Shown here: piece after piece, positions 1-12,242 of the stretch
How positions within the stretch are numbered: position 1 is the first letter of the stretch
How the letters are laid out: each line of letters starts with the position of its first letter
Notes under the pieces: generated by a model
What the model was told of the DNA's origin: nothing
The model's database searches: none
Seen by the model: only the letters and a program-made list of their open reading frames with translations
Made by a program: the position numbers and the translations under genes
DNA from: Atherix ibis
Lineage: Eukaryota > Arthropoda > Insecta > Diptera > Athericidae
DNA: 64,000 nt
NCBI GenBank assembly: GCA_958298945.1
Contig: OY282610.1
Coordinates: 52,583,667 to 52,647,666 of the forward strand
Direction of reading: 5' to 3'

Positions 1-318
1 AGTCCGATCAGGATAATAAGAATAATTATTAGTTTCACATATGTATGCGCATTAACATCATTAAACAAATTTTCGAAAAAATTTCCTTTTTCATAGAAAA
101 ATAGAAATTTAAAAAAAAATTTAATGATCTTTTGGCAAATTTTTCTCAAAACTCCCACCGAAATTTATCGTGACATGTCATTTTCCTTCCAATCATAATA
201 TTAAGAGTCATAGAAGGTTTGCCTAAAAGTGTGCAATGACACCACAAAATAAATTCTAAAAAACCTTAATTTGTATACAAAACAAAAACGAATTTTAAGA
301 AAGAAAACTATAAATTTT
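1..318 (+). repeat. Truncated unit at window start: end of Q, then R
   Basis: The window opens inside a Q monomer, about 51 bases after its expected start, and Q runs to about 132. R follows at 133-318. This R is chimeric: its front half is R-like, with GTGTGCAATGACACCACAAA, but its tail reads TTTGTATAC and AAGAAAGAAAACTAT as in K1. The switch falls in or just before CCTTAATTT. A short A-tract is interrupted by a C (ACAAAACAAAAACG). Confidence 0.9.
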
Positions 319-1754
319 ATGAATTTTTTCTCAAAATCACCAACAAAAATTTATCCAGAAAGGATATTCTCATTCCAATCGAGAAAATATGTATTGGAGA
401 AGCTTTGCCTGAAAGTACGCAATGACACCATAAAAACAATTCTAAAAACCTTAATTTGTATACAAAAAAAAACGAATTTTAGGAAAGAAAACTATAAATT
501 TTATGAATTTTTTCTCAAAATCACCAACAAAAATTTATCCAGAAAGGATATTCTCATTCCAATCGCAAAAATATGCATTGGAGAAGCTTTGCCTAAAAGT
601 ACGCAATGACACCATAAAAACCGTTCTAAAAACCTTAATTTTTATACAAAAAAAACGAATTTTAATAAAGAAAACCATAAATTTTATGAATTTTTTCTCA
701 AAATCACCAACAAAAATTTATCCAGAAATGATATTCTCATTCCAATCGAGAAAATATGTATTGGAGAAGCTTTGCCTGAAAGTACGCAATGACACCATAA
801 AAACAATTCTAGAAACCTTAATTTTTATACAAAAAAAATGAATTTTAAGAAAGAAAACCATAAATTTTATGAATTTTTTCTCAAAACCACCAACAAAAAT
901 TTATCCAGAAAGAATTTTCTCATTCCAATGAGAATAATATGAATTGGAGAAGCTTTGCCTGAAAGTGCACAATCATACCCCAAACAAACATCTCCAAAAA
1001 ACCACCATTTTCATAGAGAAAAACAAATTTTAAGAGAAAGTGGACTCAGTGTAATAATTGTTGCCTCCTATTTTTTGAGAAAACTGGGTGCCTGGTGTAA
1101 AAATTGGATTTTCGTGAATATTGTCACAAATTTTCGAATTTTTGTGGTTTTTTGCATATCTTTAGGTGGTCAATTTATTTTGCTTTCAGTAAATAAAAAA
1201 TTTAATTTTAGGCAATTTTTTTTTAATAGTGCTCACAAAAATTTATTCTGAAAGGATATTCCTTTTTCGATCAGGATAATATGGATCTAGAAGGCTATGT
1301 TAAAGTGTATGTAATGAAACCATGAACAAATTGCCATTTTTATCCAAAAAAGCAAACTTTACTTTTAAAAAAATACAGCGAACTTTAGGTATTTTTTTTT
1401 AAAACGCCTGGAAAAAATTTTCCTGTAAGGACTTTTTTAGTCCGATCAGGATAATAAGAATAATTATTAGTTTCACATATGTATGCGCATTAACATCATT
1501 AAACAAATTTTCGAAAAAATTTCCTTTTTCATAGAAAAATAGAAATTTAAAAAAAAATTTAATGATCTTTTGGCAAATTTTTCTCAAAACTCCCACCGAA
1601 ATTTATCGTGACATGTCATTTTCCTTTCAATCATTATATTAAGAGTCATAGAAGGTTTGCCTGAAAGTGTGCAATGACACCACAAAATAAATTCTAAAAA
1701 ACCTTAATTTTTATACAAAAAAAACGAATTTTAATAAAGAAAACAATTAATTTT
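319..1754 (+). repeat. HOR unit 1 (3 K monomers + cassette)
   Basis: K starts are at 319 (K2), 503 (K3/K4 mixture) and 686 (K5). The cassette begins with J at 869, X at about 1041-1191, P at 1210, Q at 1387 and R at 1571. The K5 carries a private CTAGAAACC and P carries CATGAACAAATTG (one A lost) and ACTTTACTTTT. All three variants recur exactly 2,355 bp downstream in unit 2. Confidence 0.92.
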
Positions 1755-4109
1755 ATGAATTTTTTTTCAAAATCACCAACAAAAATTTATCCAGAAAGGA
1801 TATTCTCATTCCAATCGAGAAAATATGTATTGGAGAAGCTTTGCCTGAAAGTACGCAATGACACCATAAAAACAATTCTAAAAACCTTAATTTGTATACA
1901 AAAAAAAACGAATTTTAAGAAAGAAAACTATAAATTTTATGAATTTTTTCTCAAAATCACCAACAAAAATTTATCCAAAAAGGATATTCTCATTACAATC
2001 GAGAAAATATGTATTGGAGAAGCTTTGCCTGAAAGTACGCAATGACACCATAAAAACAATTCTAAAAACCTTAATTTGTATACAAAAAAAACGAATTTTA
2101 GGAAAGAAAACTATAAATTTTATGAATTTTTTCTCAAAATCACCAACAAAAATTTATCCAGAAAGGATATTCTCATTCCAATCGAGAAAATATGCATTGG
2201 AGAAGCTTTGCCTAAAAGTACGCAATGACACCATAAAAACCGTTCTAAAAACCTTAATTTTTATACAAAAAAAAACGAATTTTAATAAAGAAAACAATTA
2301 ATTTTATGAATTTTTTCTCAAAATCACCAACAAAAATTTATCCAGAAAGGATATTCTCATTCCAATCGAGAAAATATGTATTGGAGAAGCTTTGCCTGAA
2401 AGTACGCAATGACACCATAAAAACAATTCTAAAAACCTTAATTTGTATACAAAAAAAAACGAATTTTAAGAAAGAAAACTATAAATTTTATGAATTTTTT
2501 CTCAAAATCACCAACAAAAATTTATCCAGAAAGGATATTCTCATTCCAATCAAGAAAATATGTATTGGAGAAGCTTTGCCTGAAAGTACGCAATGACACC
2601 ATAAAAACAATTCTAAAAACCTTAATTTGTATACAAAAAAAAACGAATTTTAGGAAAGAAAACTATAAATTTTATGAATTTTTTCTCAAAATCACCAACA
2701 AAAATTTATCCAAAAAGGATATTCTCATTCCAATCGAGAAAATATGCATTGGAGAAGCTTTGCCTAAAAGTACGCAATGACAGCATAAAAACCGTTCTAA
2801 AAACCTTAATTTTTATACAAAAAAAAACGAATTTTAATAAAGAAAACAATTAATTTTATGAATTTTTTCTCAAAATCACCAACAAAAATTTATCCAGAAA
2901 GGATATTCTCATTTCAATCGAGAAAATATGCATTGGAGAAGCTTTGCCTAAAAGTAGGCAATGACACCATAAAAACCGTTCTAAAAACCTTAATTTTTAT
3001 ACAAAAAAAACGAATTTTAATAAAGAAAACCATAAATTTTATGAATTTTTTCTCAAAATCACCAACAAAAATTTATCCAGAAATGATATTCTCATTCCAA
3101 TCGAGAAAATATGTATTGGAGAAGCTTTGCCTGAAAGTACGCAATGACACCATAAAAACAATTCTAGAAACCTTAATTTTTATACAAAAAAAATGAATTT
3201 TAAGAAAGAAAACCATAAATTTTATGAATTTTTTCTCAAAACCACCAACAAAAATTTATCCAGAAAGAATTTTCTCATTCCAATGAGAATAATATGAATT
3301 GGAGAAGCTTTGCCTGAAAGTGCACAATCATACCCCAAACAAACATCTCCAAAAAACCACCATTTTCATAGAGAAAAACAAATTTTAAGAGAAAGTGGAC
3401 TCAGTGTAATAATTGTTGCCTCCTATTTTTTGAGAAAACTGGGTGCCTGGTGTAAAAATTGGATTTTCGTGAATATTGTCACAAATTTTCGAATTTTTGT
3501 GGTTTTTTGCATATCTTTAGGTGGTCAATTTATTTTGCTTTCAGTAAATAAAAAATTTAATTTTAGGCAATTTTTTTTTAATAGTGCTCACAAAAATTTA
3601 TTCTGAAAGGATATTCCTTTTTCGATCAGGATAATATGGATCTAGAAGGCTATGTTAAAGTGTATGTAATGAAACCATGAACAAATTGCCATTTTTATCC
3701 AAAAAAGCAAACTTTACTTTTAAAAAAATACAGCGAACTTTAGGTATTTTTTTTTAAAACGCCTGGAAAAAATTTTCCTGTAAGGACTTTTTTAGTCCGA
3801 TCAGGATAATAAGAATAATTATTAGTTTCACATATGTATGCGCATTAACATCATTAAACAAATTTTCGAAAAAATTTCCTTTTTCATAGAAAAATAGAAA
3901 TTTAAAAAAAAATTTAATGATCTTTTGGCAAATTTTTCTCAAAACTCCCACCGAAATTTATCGTGACATGTCATTTTCCTTTCAATCATTATATTAAGAG
4001 TCATAGAAGGTTTGCCTGAAAGTGTGCAATGACACCACAAAATAAATTCTAAAAAACCTTAATTTTTATACAAAAAAAACGAATTTTAATAAAGAAAACA
4101 ATTAATTTT
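1755..4109 (+). repeat. HOR unit 2 (8 K monomers + cassette)
   Basis: K starts are at 1755, 1939, 2122, 2306, 2490, 2674, 2858 and 3041, giving K1-K2-K3-K1-K2-K3-K4-K5, so the K1-K2-K3 trimer is present twice. The cassette starts at 3224. The second monomer has CCAAAAAGG and CATTACAATC, which recur 2,355 bp later in unit 3. Confidence 0.92.
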
Positions 4110-6465
4110 ATGAATTTTTTCTCAAAATCACCAACAAAAATTTATCCAGAAAGGATATTCTCATTCCAATCGAGAAAATATGTATTGGAGAAGCTTTGCC
4201 TGAAAGTACGCAATGACACCATAAAAACAATTCTAAAAACCTTAATTTGTATACAAAAAAAAACGAATTTTAAGAAAGAAAACTATAAATTTTATGAATT
4301 TTTTCTCAAAATCACCAACAAAAATTTATCCAAAAAGGATATTCTCATTACAATCGAGAAAATATGTATTGGAGAAGCTTTGCCTGAAAGTACGCAATGA
4401 CACCATAAAAACAATTCTAAAAACCTTAATTTGTATACAAAAAAAACGAATTTTAGGAAAGAAAACTATAAATTTTATGAATTTTTTCTCAAAATCACCA
4501 ACAAAAATTTATCCAGAAAGGATATTCTCATTCCAATCGAGAAAATATGCATTGGAGAAGCTTTGCCTAAAAGTACGCAATGACACCATAAAAACCGTTC
4601 TAAAAACCTTAATTTTTATACAAAAAAAAACGAATTTTAATAAAGAAAACAATTAATTTTATGAATTTTTTCTCAAAATCACCAACAAAAATTTATCCAG
4701 AAAGGATATTCTCATTCCGATCGAGAAAATATGTATTGGAGAAGCTTTGCCTGAAAGTACGCAATGACACCATAAAAACAATTCTAAAAACCTTAATTTG
4801 TATACAAAAAAAAACGAATTTTAAGAAAGAAAACTATAAATTTTATGAATTTTTTCTCAAAATCACCAACAAAAATTTATCCAGAAAGGATATTCTCATT
4901 CCAATCGAGAAAATATGTATTGGAGAAGCTTTGCCTGAAAGTACGCAATGACACCATAAAAACAATTCTAAAAACCTTAATTTGTATACAAAAAAAAACG
5001 AATTTTAGGAAAGAAAACTATAAATTTTATGAATTTTTTCTCAAAATCACCAACAAAAATTTATCCAGAAAGGATATTCTCATTCCAATCGAGAAAATAT
5101 GCATTGGAGAAGCTTTGCCTAAAAGTACGCAATGACACCATAAAAACCGTTCTAAAAACCTTAATTTTTATACAAAAAAAAACGAATTTTAATAAAGAAA
5201 ACAATTAATTTTATGAATTTTTTCTCAAAATCACCAACAAAAATTTATCCAGAAAGGATATTCTCATTCCAATCGAGAAAATATGCATTGGAGAAGCTTT
5301 GCCTAAAAGTACGCAATGACACCATAAAAACCGTTCTAAAAACCTTAATTTTTATACAAAAAAAACGAATTTTAAGAAAGAAAACCATAAATTTTATGAA
5401 TTTTTTCTCAAAATCACCAACAAAAATTTATCCAGAAATGATATTCTCATTCCAATCGAGCAAATATGCATTGGAGAAGCTTTGCCTGAAAGTACGCAAT
5501 GACACCATAAAAACAATTCTAAAAACCTTAATTTTTATACAAAAAAAATGAATTTTAAGAAAGAAAACCATAAATTTTATGAATTTTTTCTCAAAACCAC
5601 CAACAAAAATTTATCCAGAAAGAATTTTCTCATTCCAATGAGAATAATATGAATTGGAGAAGCTTTGCCTGAAAGTGCACAATCATACCCTAAACAAACA
5701 TCTCCAAAAAACCACCATTTTCATAGAGAAAAACAAATTTTAAGAGAAAGTGGACTCAGTGTAATAATTGTTGCCTCCTATTTTTTGAGAAAACTGGGTG
5801 CCTGGTGTAAAAATTGGATTTTCGTGAATATTGTCACAAATTTTCGAATTTTTGTGGTTTTTTGCATATCTTTAGGTGGTCAATTTATTTTGCTTTCAGT
5901 AAATAAAAAATTTAATTTAAGGCAATTTTTTTTTAATAGTGCTCACAAAAATTTATTCTGAAAGGATATTCCTTTTTCGATCAGGATAATATGGATCTAG
6001 AAGGCTATGTTAAAGTGTATGTAATGAAACCATGAAACAAATTGCCATTTTTATCCAAAAAAGCAAACTTTATTTTTAAAAAAATACAGCGAACTTTAGG
6101 TATTTTTTTTTAAAACGCCTGGAAAAAATTTTCCTGTAAGGACTTTTTTAGTCCGATGAGGATAATCAGAATAATTATTAGTTTTACATATGTATGCGCA
6201 TTAACATCATTAAACAAATTTTCGAAAAAATTTCCTTTTTCATAGAAAAATAGAAATTTAAAAAAAAATTTAATGATCTTTTGGCAAATTTTTCTCAAAA
6301 CTCCCACCGAAATTTATCGTGACATGTCATTTTCCTTCCAATCATTAAATTAAGAGTCATAGAAGGTTTGCCTGAAAGTGTGCAATGACACCACAAAATA
6401 AATTCTAAAAAACCTTAATTTTTATACAAAAAAAACGAATTTTAATAAAGAAAACAATTAATTTT
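4110..6465 (+). repeat. HOR unit 3 (8 K monomers + cassette)
   Basis: K starts are at 4110, 4294, 4477, 4661, 4845, 5029, 5213 and 5396, in the same K1-K2-K3-K1-K2-K3-K4-K5 order as unit 2. The cassette starts at 5579. Differences from unit 2 include CCGATCG at about 4717 and an intact CATGAAACAAATTG in P. Q carries GATGAGGATAATCAG and R carries ATTAAATTAAGAG. Confidence 0.92.
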
Positions 6466-8448
6466 ATGAATTTTTTCTCAAAATCACCAACAAAAATTTA
6501 TCCAGAAAGGATATTCTCATTCCAATCGAAAAAATATGTACTGAAAAAGCTTTGCCTGAAAGTACGCAATGACACCATAAAAACAATTCTAAAAACCTTA
6601 ATTTGTATACAAAAAAAAACGAATTTTAATAAAGAAAACTATAAATTTTATGAATTTTTTCTCAAAATCACCAACAAAAATTTATCCAGAAAGGATATTC
6701 TCATTCCAATCGAGAAAATATGTATTGGAGAAGCTTTGCCTAAAAGTACGCAATGACACCATAAAAACCGCTCTAAAAACCTTAATTTAATACAAAAAAA
6801 CTAATTTTAAGAAAGAAAACCATAAATTTTATGAATTTTTTCTCAAAATCACCAACAAAAATTTATCCAGAAAGGATATTCTCATTCCAATCGAAAAAAT
6901 ATGTATTGGAGAAGCTTTGCCTGAAAGTACGCAATGACACCATAAAAACAATTCTAAAAACCTTAATTTGTATACAAAAAAAAACGAATTTTAAGAAAGA
7001 AAACTATAAATTTTATGAATTTTTTCTCAAAATCACCAACAAAAATTTATCCAGAAAGGATATTCTCATTCCAATCGAGAAAATATGTATTGGAGAAGCT
7101 TTGCCTGAAAGTACGCAATGACACCATAAAAACAATTCTAAAAACCTTAATTTGTATACAAAAAAAAACGAATTTTAGGAAAGAAAACTATAAATTTTAT
7201 GAATTTTTTCTCAAAATCACCAACAAAAATTTATCCAGAAAGGATATTCTCATTCCAATCGAGAAAATATGCATTGGAGAAGCTTTGCCTAAAAGTACAC
7301 AATGACACCATAAAAACCGTTCTAAAAACCTTAATTTTTATACAAAAAAAACGAATTTTAAGAAAGAAAACCATAAATTTTATGAATTTTTTCTCAAAAT
7401 CACCAACAAAAATTTATCCAGAAATGATATTCTCATTCCAATCGAGAAAATATGCATTGGAGAAGCTTTGCCTAAAAGTACGCAATGACACCATAAAAAC
7501 AATTCTAAAAACCTTAATTTTTATACAAAAAAAATGAATTTTAAGAAAGAAAACCATAAATTTTATGAATTTTTTCTCAAAACCACCAACAAAAATTTAT
7601 CCAGAAAGAATTTTCTCATTCCAATGAGAATAATATGAATTGGAGAAGCTTTGCCTGAAAAAGCACAATCATACCCCAAACAAACATCTCCAAAAAACCA
7701 CCATTTTCATAGAGAAAAACAATTTTAAGAGAAAGTGGACTCAGTGTAATAATTGTTGCCTCCTATTTTTTGAGAAAACTGGGTGCCTGGTGTAAAAATT
7801 GGATTTTCGTGAATATTGTCACAAATTTTCGAATTTTTGTGGTTTTTTGCATATCTTTAGGTGGTCAATTTATTTTGCTTTCAGTAAATAAAAAATTTAA
7901 TTTTAGGCAATTTTTTTTTAATAGTGCTCACAAAAATTTATTCTGAAAGGATATTCCTTTTTCGATCAGGATAATATGGATCTAGAAGGCTATGTTAAAG
8001 TGTATGTAATAAAACCATGAAACAAATTGCCATTTTTATCCAAAAAAGCAAACTTTATTTTTAAAAAAATACAGCGAACTTTAGGTATTTTTTTTAACAC
8101 GCCTGGAAAAAATTTTCCTGTAAGGACTTTTTTAGTCCGATCAGGATAATAAGAATAATTATTAGTTTCACATATGTATGCGCATTAACATCATTAAACA
8201 AATTTTCGAAAAAATTTTCTTTTTCATAGAAACATAGAAATTTTAAAAAAAATTTAATGATCTTTTGGCAAATTTTTCTCAAAACTCCCACCGAAATTTA
8301 TCGTGACATGTCATTTTCCTTCCAATCATTATATTAAGAGTCATAGAAGGTTTGCCTGAAAGTGTGCAATGACACCACAAAATAAATTCTAAAAAACCTT
8401 AATTTTTATACAAAAAAAACGAATTTTAAAAAGAAAACCATAAATTTT
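6466..8448 (+). repeat. HOR unit 4 (6 K monomers + cassette)
   Basis: K starts are at 6466, 6650, 6831, 7015, 7199 and 7382. The monomer at 6650 is only 181 bp, with a shortened CTTAATTTAATAC region, and mixes a K1 front with a K4 tail. The cassette starts at 7565; its J has GAAAAAGCAC in place of GAAAGTGCAC and has lost one A before X. The R tail near 8426 lacks the usual TAATAAAG and reads TTTTAAAAAGAAAACC. Confidence 0.9.
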
Positions 8449-10070
8449 ATGAATTTTTTCTCAAAATCACCAACAAAAATTTATCCAGAAAGGATATTCT
8501 CATTCCAATCGAGAAAATATGTATTAGAGAAGCTTTGCCTGAAAGTACGCAATGACACCATAAAAACAATTCTAAAAACCTTAATTTGTATACAAAAAAA
8601 AACGAATTTTAAGAAAGAAAACTATAAATTTTATGAATTTTTTCTCAAAATCATCAACAAAAATTTATCCAGAAGGGATATTCTCATTCCAATCGAGAAA
8701 ATATGTATTGGAGAAGCTTTGCCTGAAAGTACGCAATGACACCATAAAAACAATTCTAAAAACCTTAATTTGTATACAAAAAAAAAACGAATTTTAGGAA
8801 AGAAAACTATAAATTTTATGAATTTTTTCTCAAAATCACCAACAAAAATTTATCCAGAAAGGATATTCTCATTCCAATCGAGAAAATATGCATTGGAGAA
8901 GCTTTGCCTAAAAGTACGCAATGACACCATAAAAACCGTTCTAAAAACCTTAATTTTTATACAAAAAAAACGAATTTTAAGAAAGAAAACCGTAAATTTT
9001 ATGAATTTTTTCTCAAAATCACCAACAAAAATTTATCCAGAAATGATATTCTCATTCCAATCGAGCAAATATGCATTGGAGAAGCTTTGCCTGAAAGTAC
9101 GCAATGACACCATAAAAACAATTCTAAAAACCTTAATTTTTATACAAAAAAAATTAATTTTAAGAAAGAAAACCATAAATTTTATGAATTTTTTCTCAAA
9201 ACCACCAACAAAAATTTATCCAGAAAGAATTTTCTCATTCCAATAAGAATAATATGAAATGGAGAAGCTTTGCCTGAAAGTGCACAATCATACCCCAAAC
9301 AAACATCTCCAAAAAACCACCATTTTCATAGAGAAAAACAAATTTTAAGAGAAAGTGGACTCAGTGTAATAATTGTTGCCTCCTATTTTTTGAGAAAACT
9401 GGGTGCCTGGTGTAAAAATTGGATTTTCGTGAATATTGTCACAAATTTTCGAATTTTTGTGGTTTTTTGCATATCTTTAGGTGGTCAATTTATTTTGCTT
9501 TCAGTAAATAAAAAATTTAATTTTAGGCAATTTTTTTTTAATAGTGCTCACAAAAATTTATTCTGAAAGGATATTCCTTTTTCGATCAGGATAATATGGA
9601 TCTAGAAGGCTATGTTAAAGTGTATGTAATGAAACCATGAAACAAATTGCCATTTTTATCCAAAAAAGCAAACTTTATTTTTTAAAAAATACAGCGAACT
9701 TTACGTATTTTTTTTTAAAACGCCTGGAAAAAATTTTCCTGTAAGGACTTTTTTAGTCCGATTAGGATAATAAGAATAATTATTAGTTTCACATATGTAT
9801 GCGCATTAACATCATTAAACAAATTTTCGAAAAAATTTCCTTTTTCATAGAAAAATAGAAATTTAAAAAAAAATTTAATGATGTTTTGGTAAATTTTTCT
9901 CAAAACTCCCACCGAAATTTATCGTGACGTGTCATTTTCCTTCCAATCATTATATTAAGAGTCATAGAAGGTTTGCCTGAAAGTGTGCAATGACACCACA
10001 AAATAAATTCTAAAAAACCTTAATTTTTATACAAAAAAAACAAATTTTAATAAAGAAAACAATTAATTTT
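8449..10070 (+). repeat. HOR unit 5 (4 K monomers + cassette)
   Basis: K starts are at 8449 (K1), 8633 (K2), 8818 (K4) and 9001 (K5). The cassette starts at 9184. The K5 tail reads AAATTAATTTTAAG where all other K5 copies have AAATGAATTTTAAG. J reads CCAATAAGAATAAT, and R has GACGTGTC instead of the palindromic GACATGTC. Confidence 0.92.
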
Positions 10071-12057
10071 ATGAATTTTTTCTCAAAATCACCAACAAAA
10101 ATTTATCCAGAAAGGATATTCTCATTCCAATCGAGAAAATATGTATTGGAGAAGCTTTGCCTGAAAGTACGCAATGACACCATAAAAACAATTCTAAAAA
10201 CCTTAATTTGTATACAAAAAAAAACGAATTTTAGGAAAGAAAACTATAAATTTTATGAATTTTTTCTCAAAATCACCAACAAAAATTTATCCAGAAAGGA
10301 TATTCTCATTCCAATCGAGAAAATATGCATTGGAGAAGCTTTGCCTAAAAGTACGCAATGACACCATAAAAACCGTTCTAAAAACCTTAATTTTTATACA
10401 AAAAAAACGAATTTTAATAAAGAAAACAATTAATTTTATGAATTTTTTCTCAAAATCACCAACAAAAATTTATCCAGAAAGGATATTCTCATTCCAATCG
10501 AGAAAATATGTATTGGAGAAGCTTTGCCTGAAAGTACGCAATGACACCATAAAAACAATTCTAAAAACCTTAATTTGTATACAAAAAAAAACGAATTTTA
10601 GGAAAGAAAACTATAAATTTTATGAATTTTTTCTCAAAATCACCAACAAAAATTTATCCAGAAAGGATATTCTCATTCCAATCGAGAAAATATGCATTGG
10701 AGAAGCTTTGCCTAAAAGTACGCAATGACACCATAAAAACCGTTCTAAAAACCTTAATTTTTATACAAAAAAAACGAATTTTAATAAAGAAAACAATTAA
10801 TTTTATGAATTTTTTCTCAAAATCACCAACAAAAATTTATCCAGAAAGGATATTCTCATTCCAATCGAGCAAATATGCATTGGAGAAGCTTTGCCTAAAA
10901 GTACGCAATGACACCATAAAAACCGTTCTAAAAACCTTAATTTTTATACAAAAAAAACGAATTTTAAGAAAGAAAACCATAAATTTTATGAATTTTTTCT
11001 CAAAATCACCAACAAAAATTTATCCAGAAATGATATTCTCATTCCAATCGAGAAAATATGCATTGGAGAAGCTTTGCCTGAAAGTACGCAATGACACCAT
11101 AAAAACAATTCTAAAAACCTTAATTTTTATACAAAAAAAATGAATTTTAAGAAAGAAAACCATAAATTTTATGAATTTTTTCTCAAAACCACCAACAAAA
11201 ATTTATCCAGAAAGAATTTTCTCATTCCAATGAGAATAATATGAATTGGAGAAGCTTTGCCTGAAAGTGCACAATCATACCCCAAACAAACATCTCCAAA
11301 AAACCACCATTTTCATAGAGAAAAACAAATTTTAAGAGAAAGTGGACTCAGTGTAATAATTGTTGCCTCCTATTTTTTGAGAAAACTGGGTGCCTGGTGT
11401 AAAAATTGGATTTTCGTGAATATTGTCACAAATTTTCGAATTTTTGTGGTTTTTTGCATATCTTTAGGTGGTCAATTTATTTTGCTTTCAGTAAATAAAA
11501 AATTTAATTTTAGGCAATTTTTTTTTAATAGTGCTCACAAAAATTTATTCTGAAAGGATATTCCTTTTTCGATCAGGATAATATGGATCTAGAAGGCTAT
11601 GTTAAAGTGTATGTAATGAAACCATGAAACAAATTGCCATTTTTATCCAAAAAAGTAAACTTTATTTTTAAAAAAATACAGCGAACTTTAGGTATTTTTT
11701 TTTAAAACGCCTGGAAAAAATTTTCCTATAAGGACTTTTTTAGTCTGATCAGGATAATAAGAATAATTATTAGTTTCACATATGTATGCGCATTAATATC
11801 ATTAAACAAATTTTCAAAAAAATTTCCTTTTTCATAGAAAAATAGAAATTTAAAAAAAAATTTAATGATCTTTTGGCAAATTTTTCTTAAAACTCCCACC
11901 GAAATTTATCGTGACATGTCATTTTCCTTCCAATCATTATATTAAGAGTCATAGAAGGTTTGCCTGAAAGTGTGCAATGACACCACAAAATATATTCTAA
12001 AAAACCTTAATTTTTATACAAAAAAAACGAATTTTAATAAAGAAAACAATTAATTTT
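10071..12057 (+). repeat. HOR unit 6 (6 K monomers + cassette)
   Basis: K starts are at 10071, 10255, 10438, 10622, 10805 and 10988, in the order K2-K3-K2-K3-K4-K5. This is an internal doubling of the K2-K3 dimer. The cassette starts at 11171 and is 887 bp. Confidence 0.92.
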
Positions 12058-12242
12058 ATGAATTTTTTCTCAAAATCACCAACAAAAATTTATCCAGAAA
12101 GGATATTCTCATTCCAATCGAGAAAATATGTGTTGGAGAAGCTTTGCCTGAAAGTGTGCAATGACACCACAAAATAAATTCTAAAAAACCTTAATTTTTA
12201 TACAAAAAAAAACGAATTTTAATAAAGAAAACAATTAATTTT
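12058..12242 (+). repeat. Chimeric K/R monomer
   Basis: The first half is a K monomer (CAATCGAGAAAATATGTG, then GAGAAGCTTTGCC). After TTTGCCTGAAAGT the sequence becomes R: GTGTGCAATGACACCACAAA with the R tail TTAATAAAGAAAACAATT. The switch lies at about 12143-12156, inside the short core that K, J and R share. It looks like the product of unequal exchange between an R and a K monomer. Confidence 0.88.

Noticed and set aside
1041..1191. X as an intact transposable element
   Set aside because: It is only about 151 bp, with no terminal inverted repeats, no target-site duplication and no coding capacity visible. It is kept at one position per unit rather than scattered.
1180..1215. Splice-site-like CTTTCAG and TTTTAG at the X/P boundary
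   Set aside because: Short AG-ending T-rich motifs are expected by chance in this composition, and there is no exon-like sequence on either side.
955..1251. 98-codon open frame through J-X-P (repeated in most units)
   Set aside because: It starts at TTG, not ATG, is broken in several units (for example 7720, 15085, 32850) and runs across the J/X/P boundaries of a satellite cassette. The hydrophobic composition follows from the T-rich sequence.
1240..1300. CENP-B box in P (TTCGATCAGGATAAT)
   Set aside because: It has TTCG and a downstream A, but lacks the CGGG required by the canonical CENP-B box. No full match was seen in any monomer class.
1399..1596. 65-codon reverse-strand open frame through Q into R, repeated in most units
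   Set aside because: It is low-complexity (Phe, Lys, Ile rich), lies across two diverged satellite monomers, and has no regulatory context. It is kept because the cassette is homogenised.
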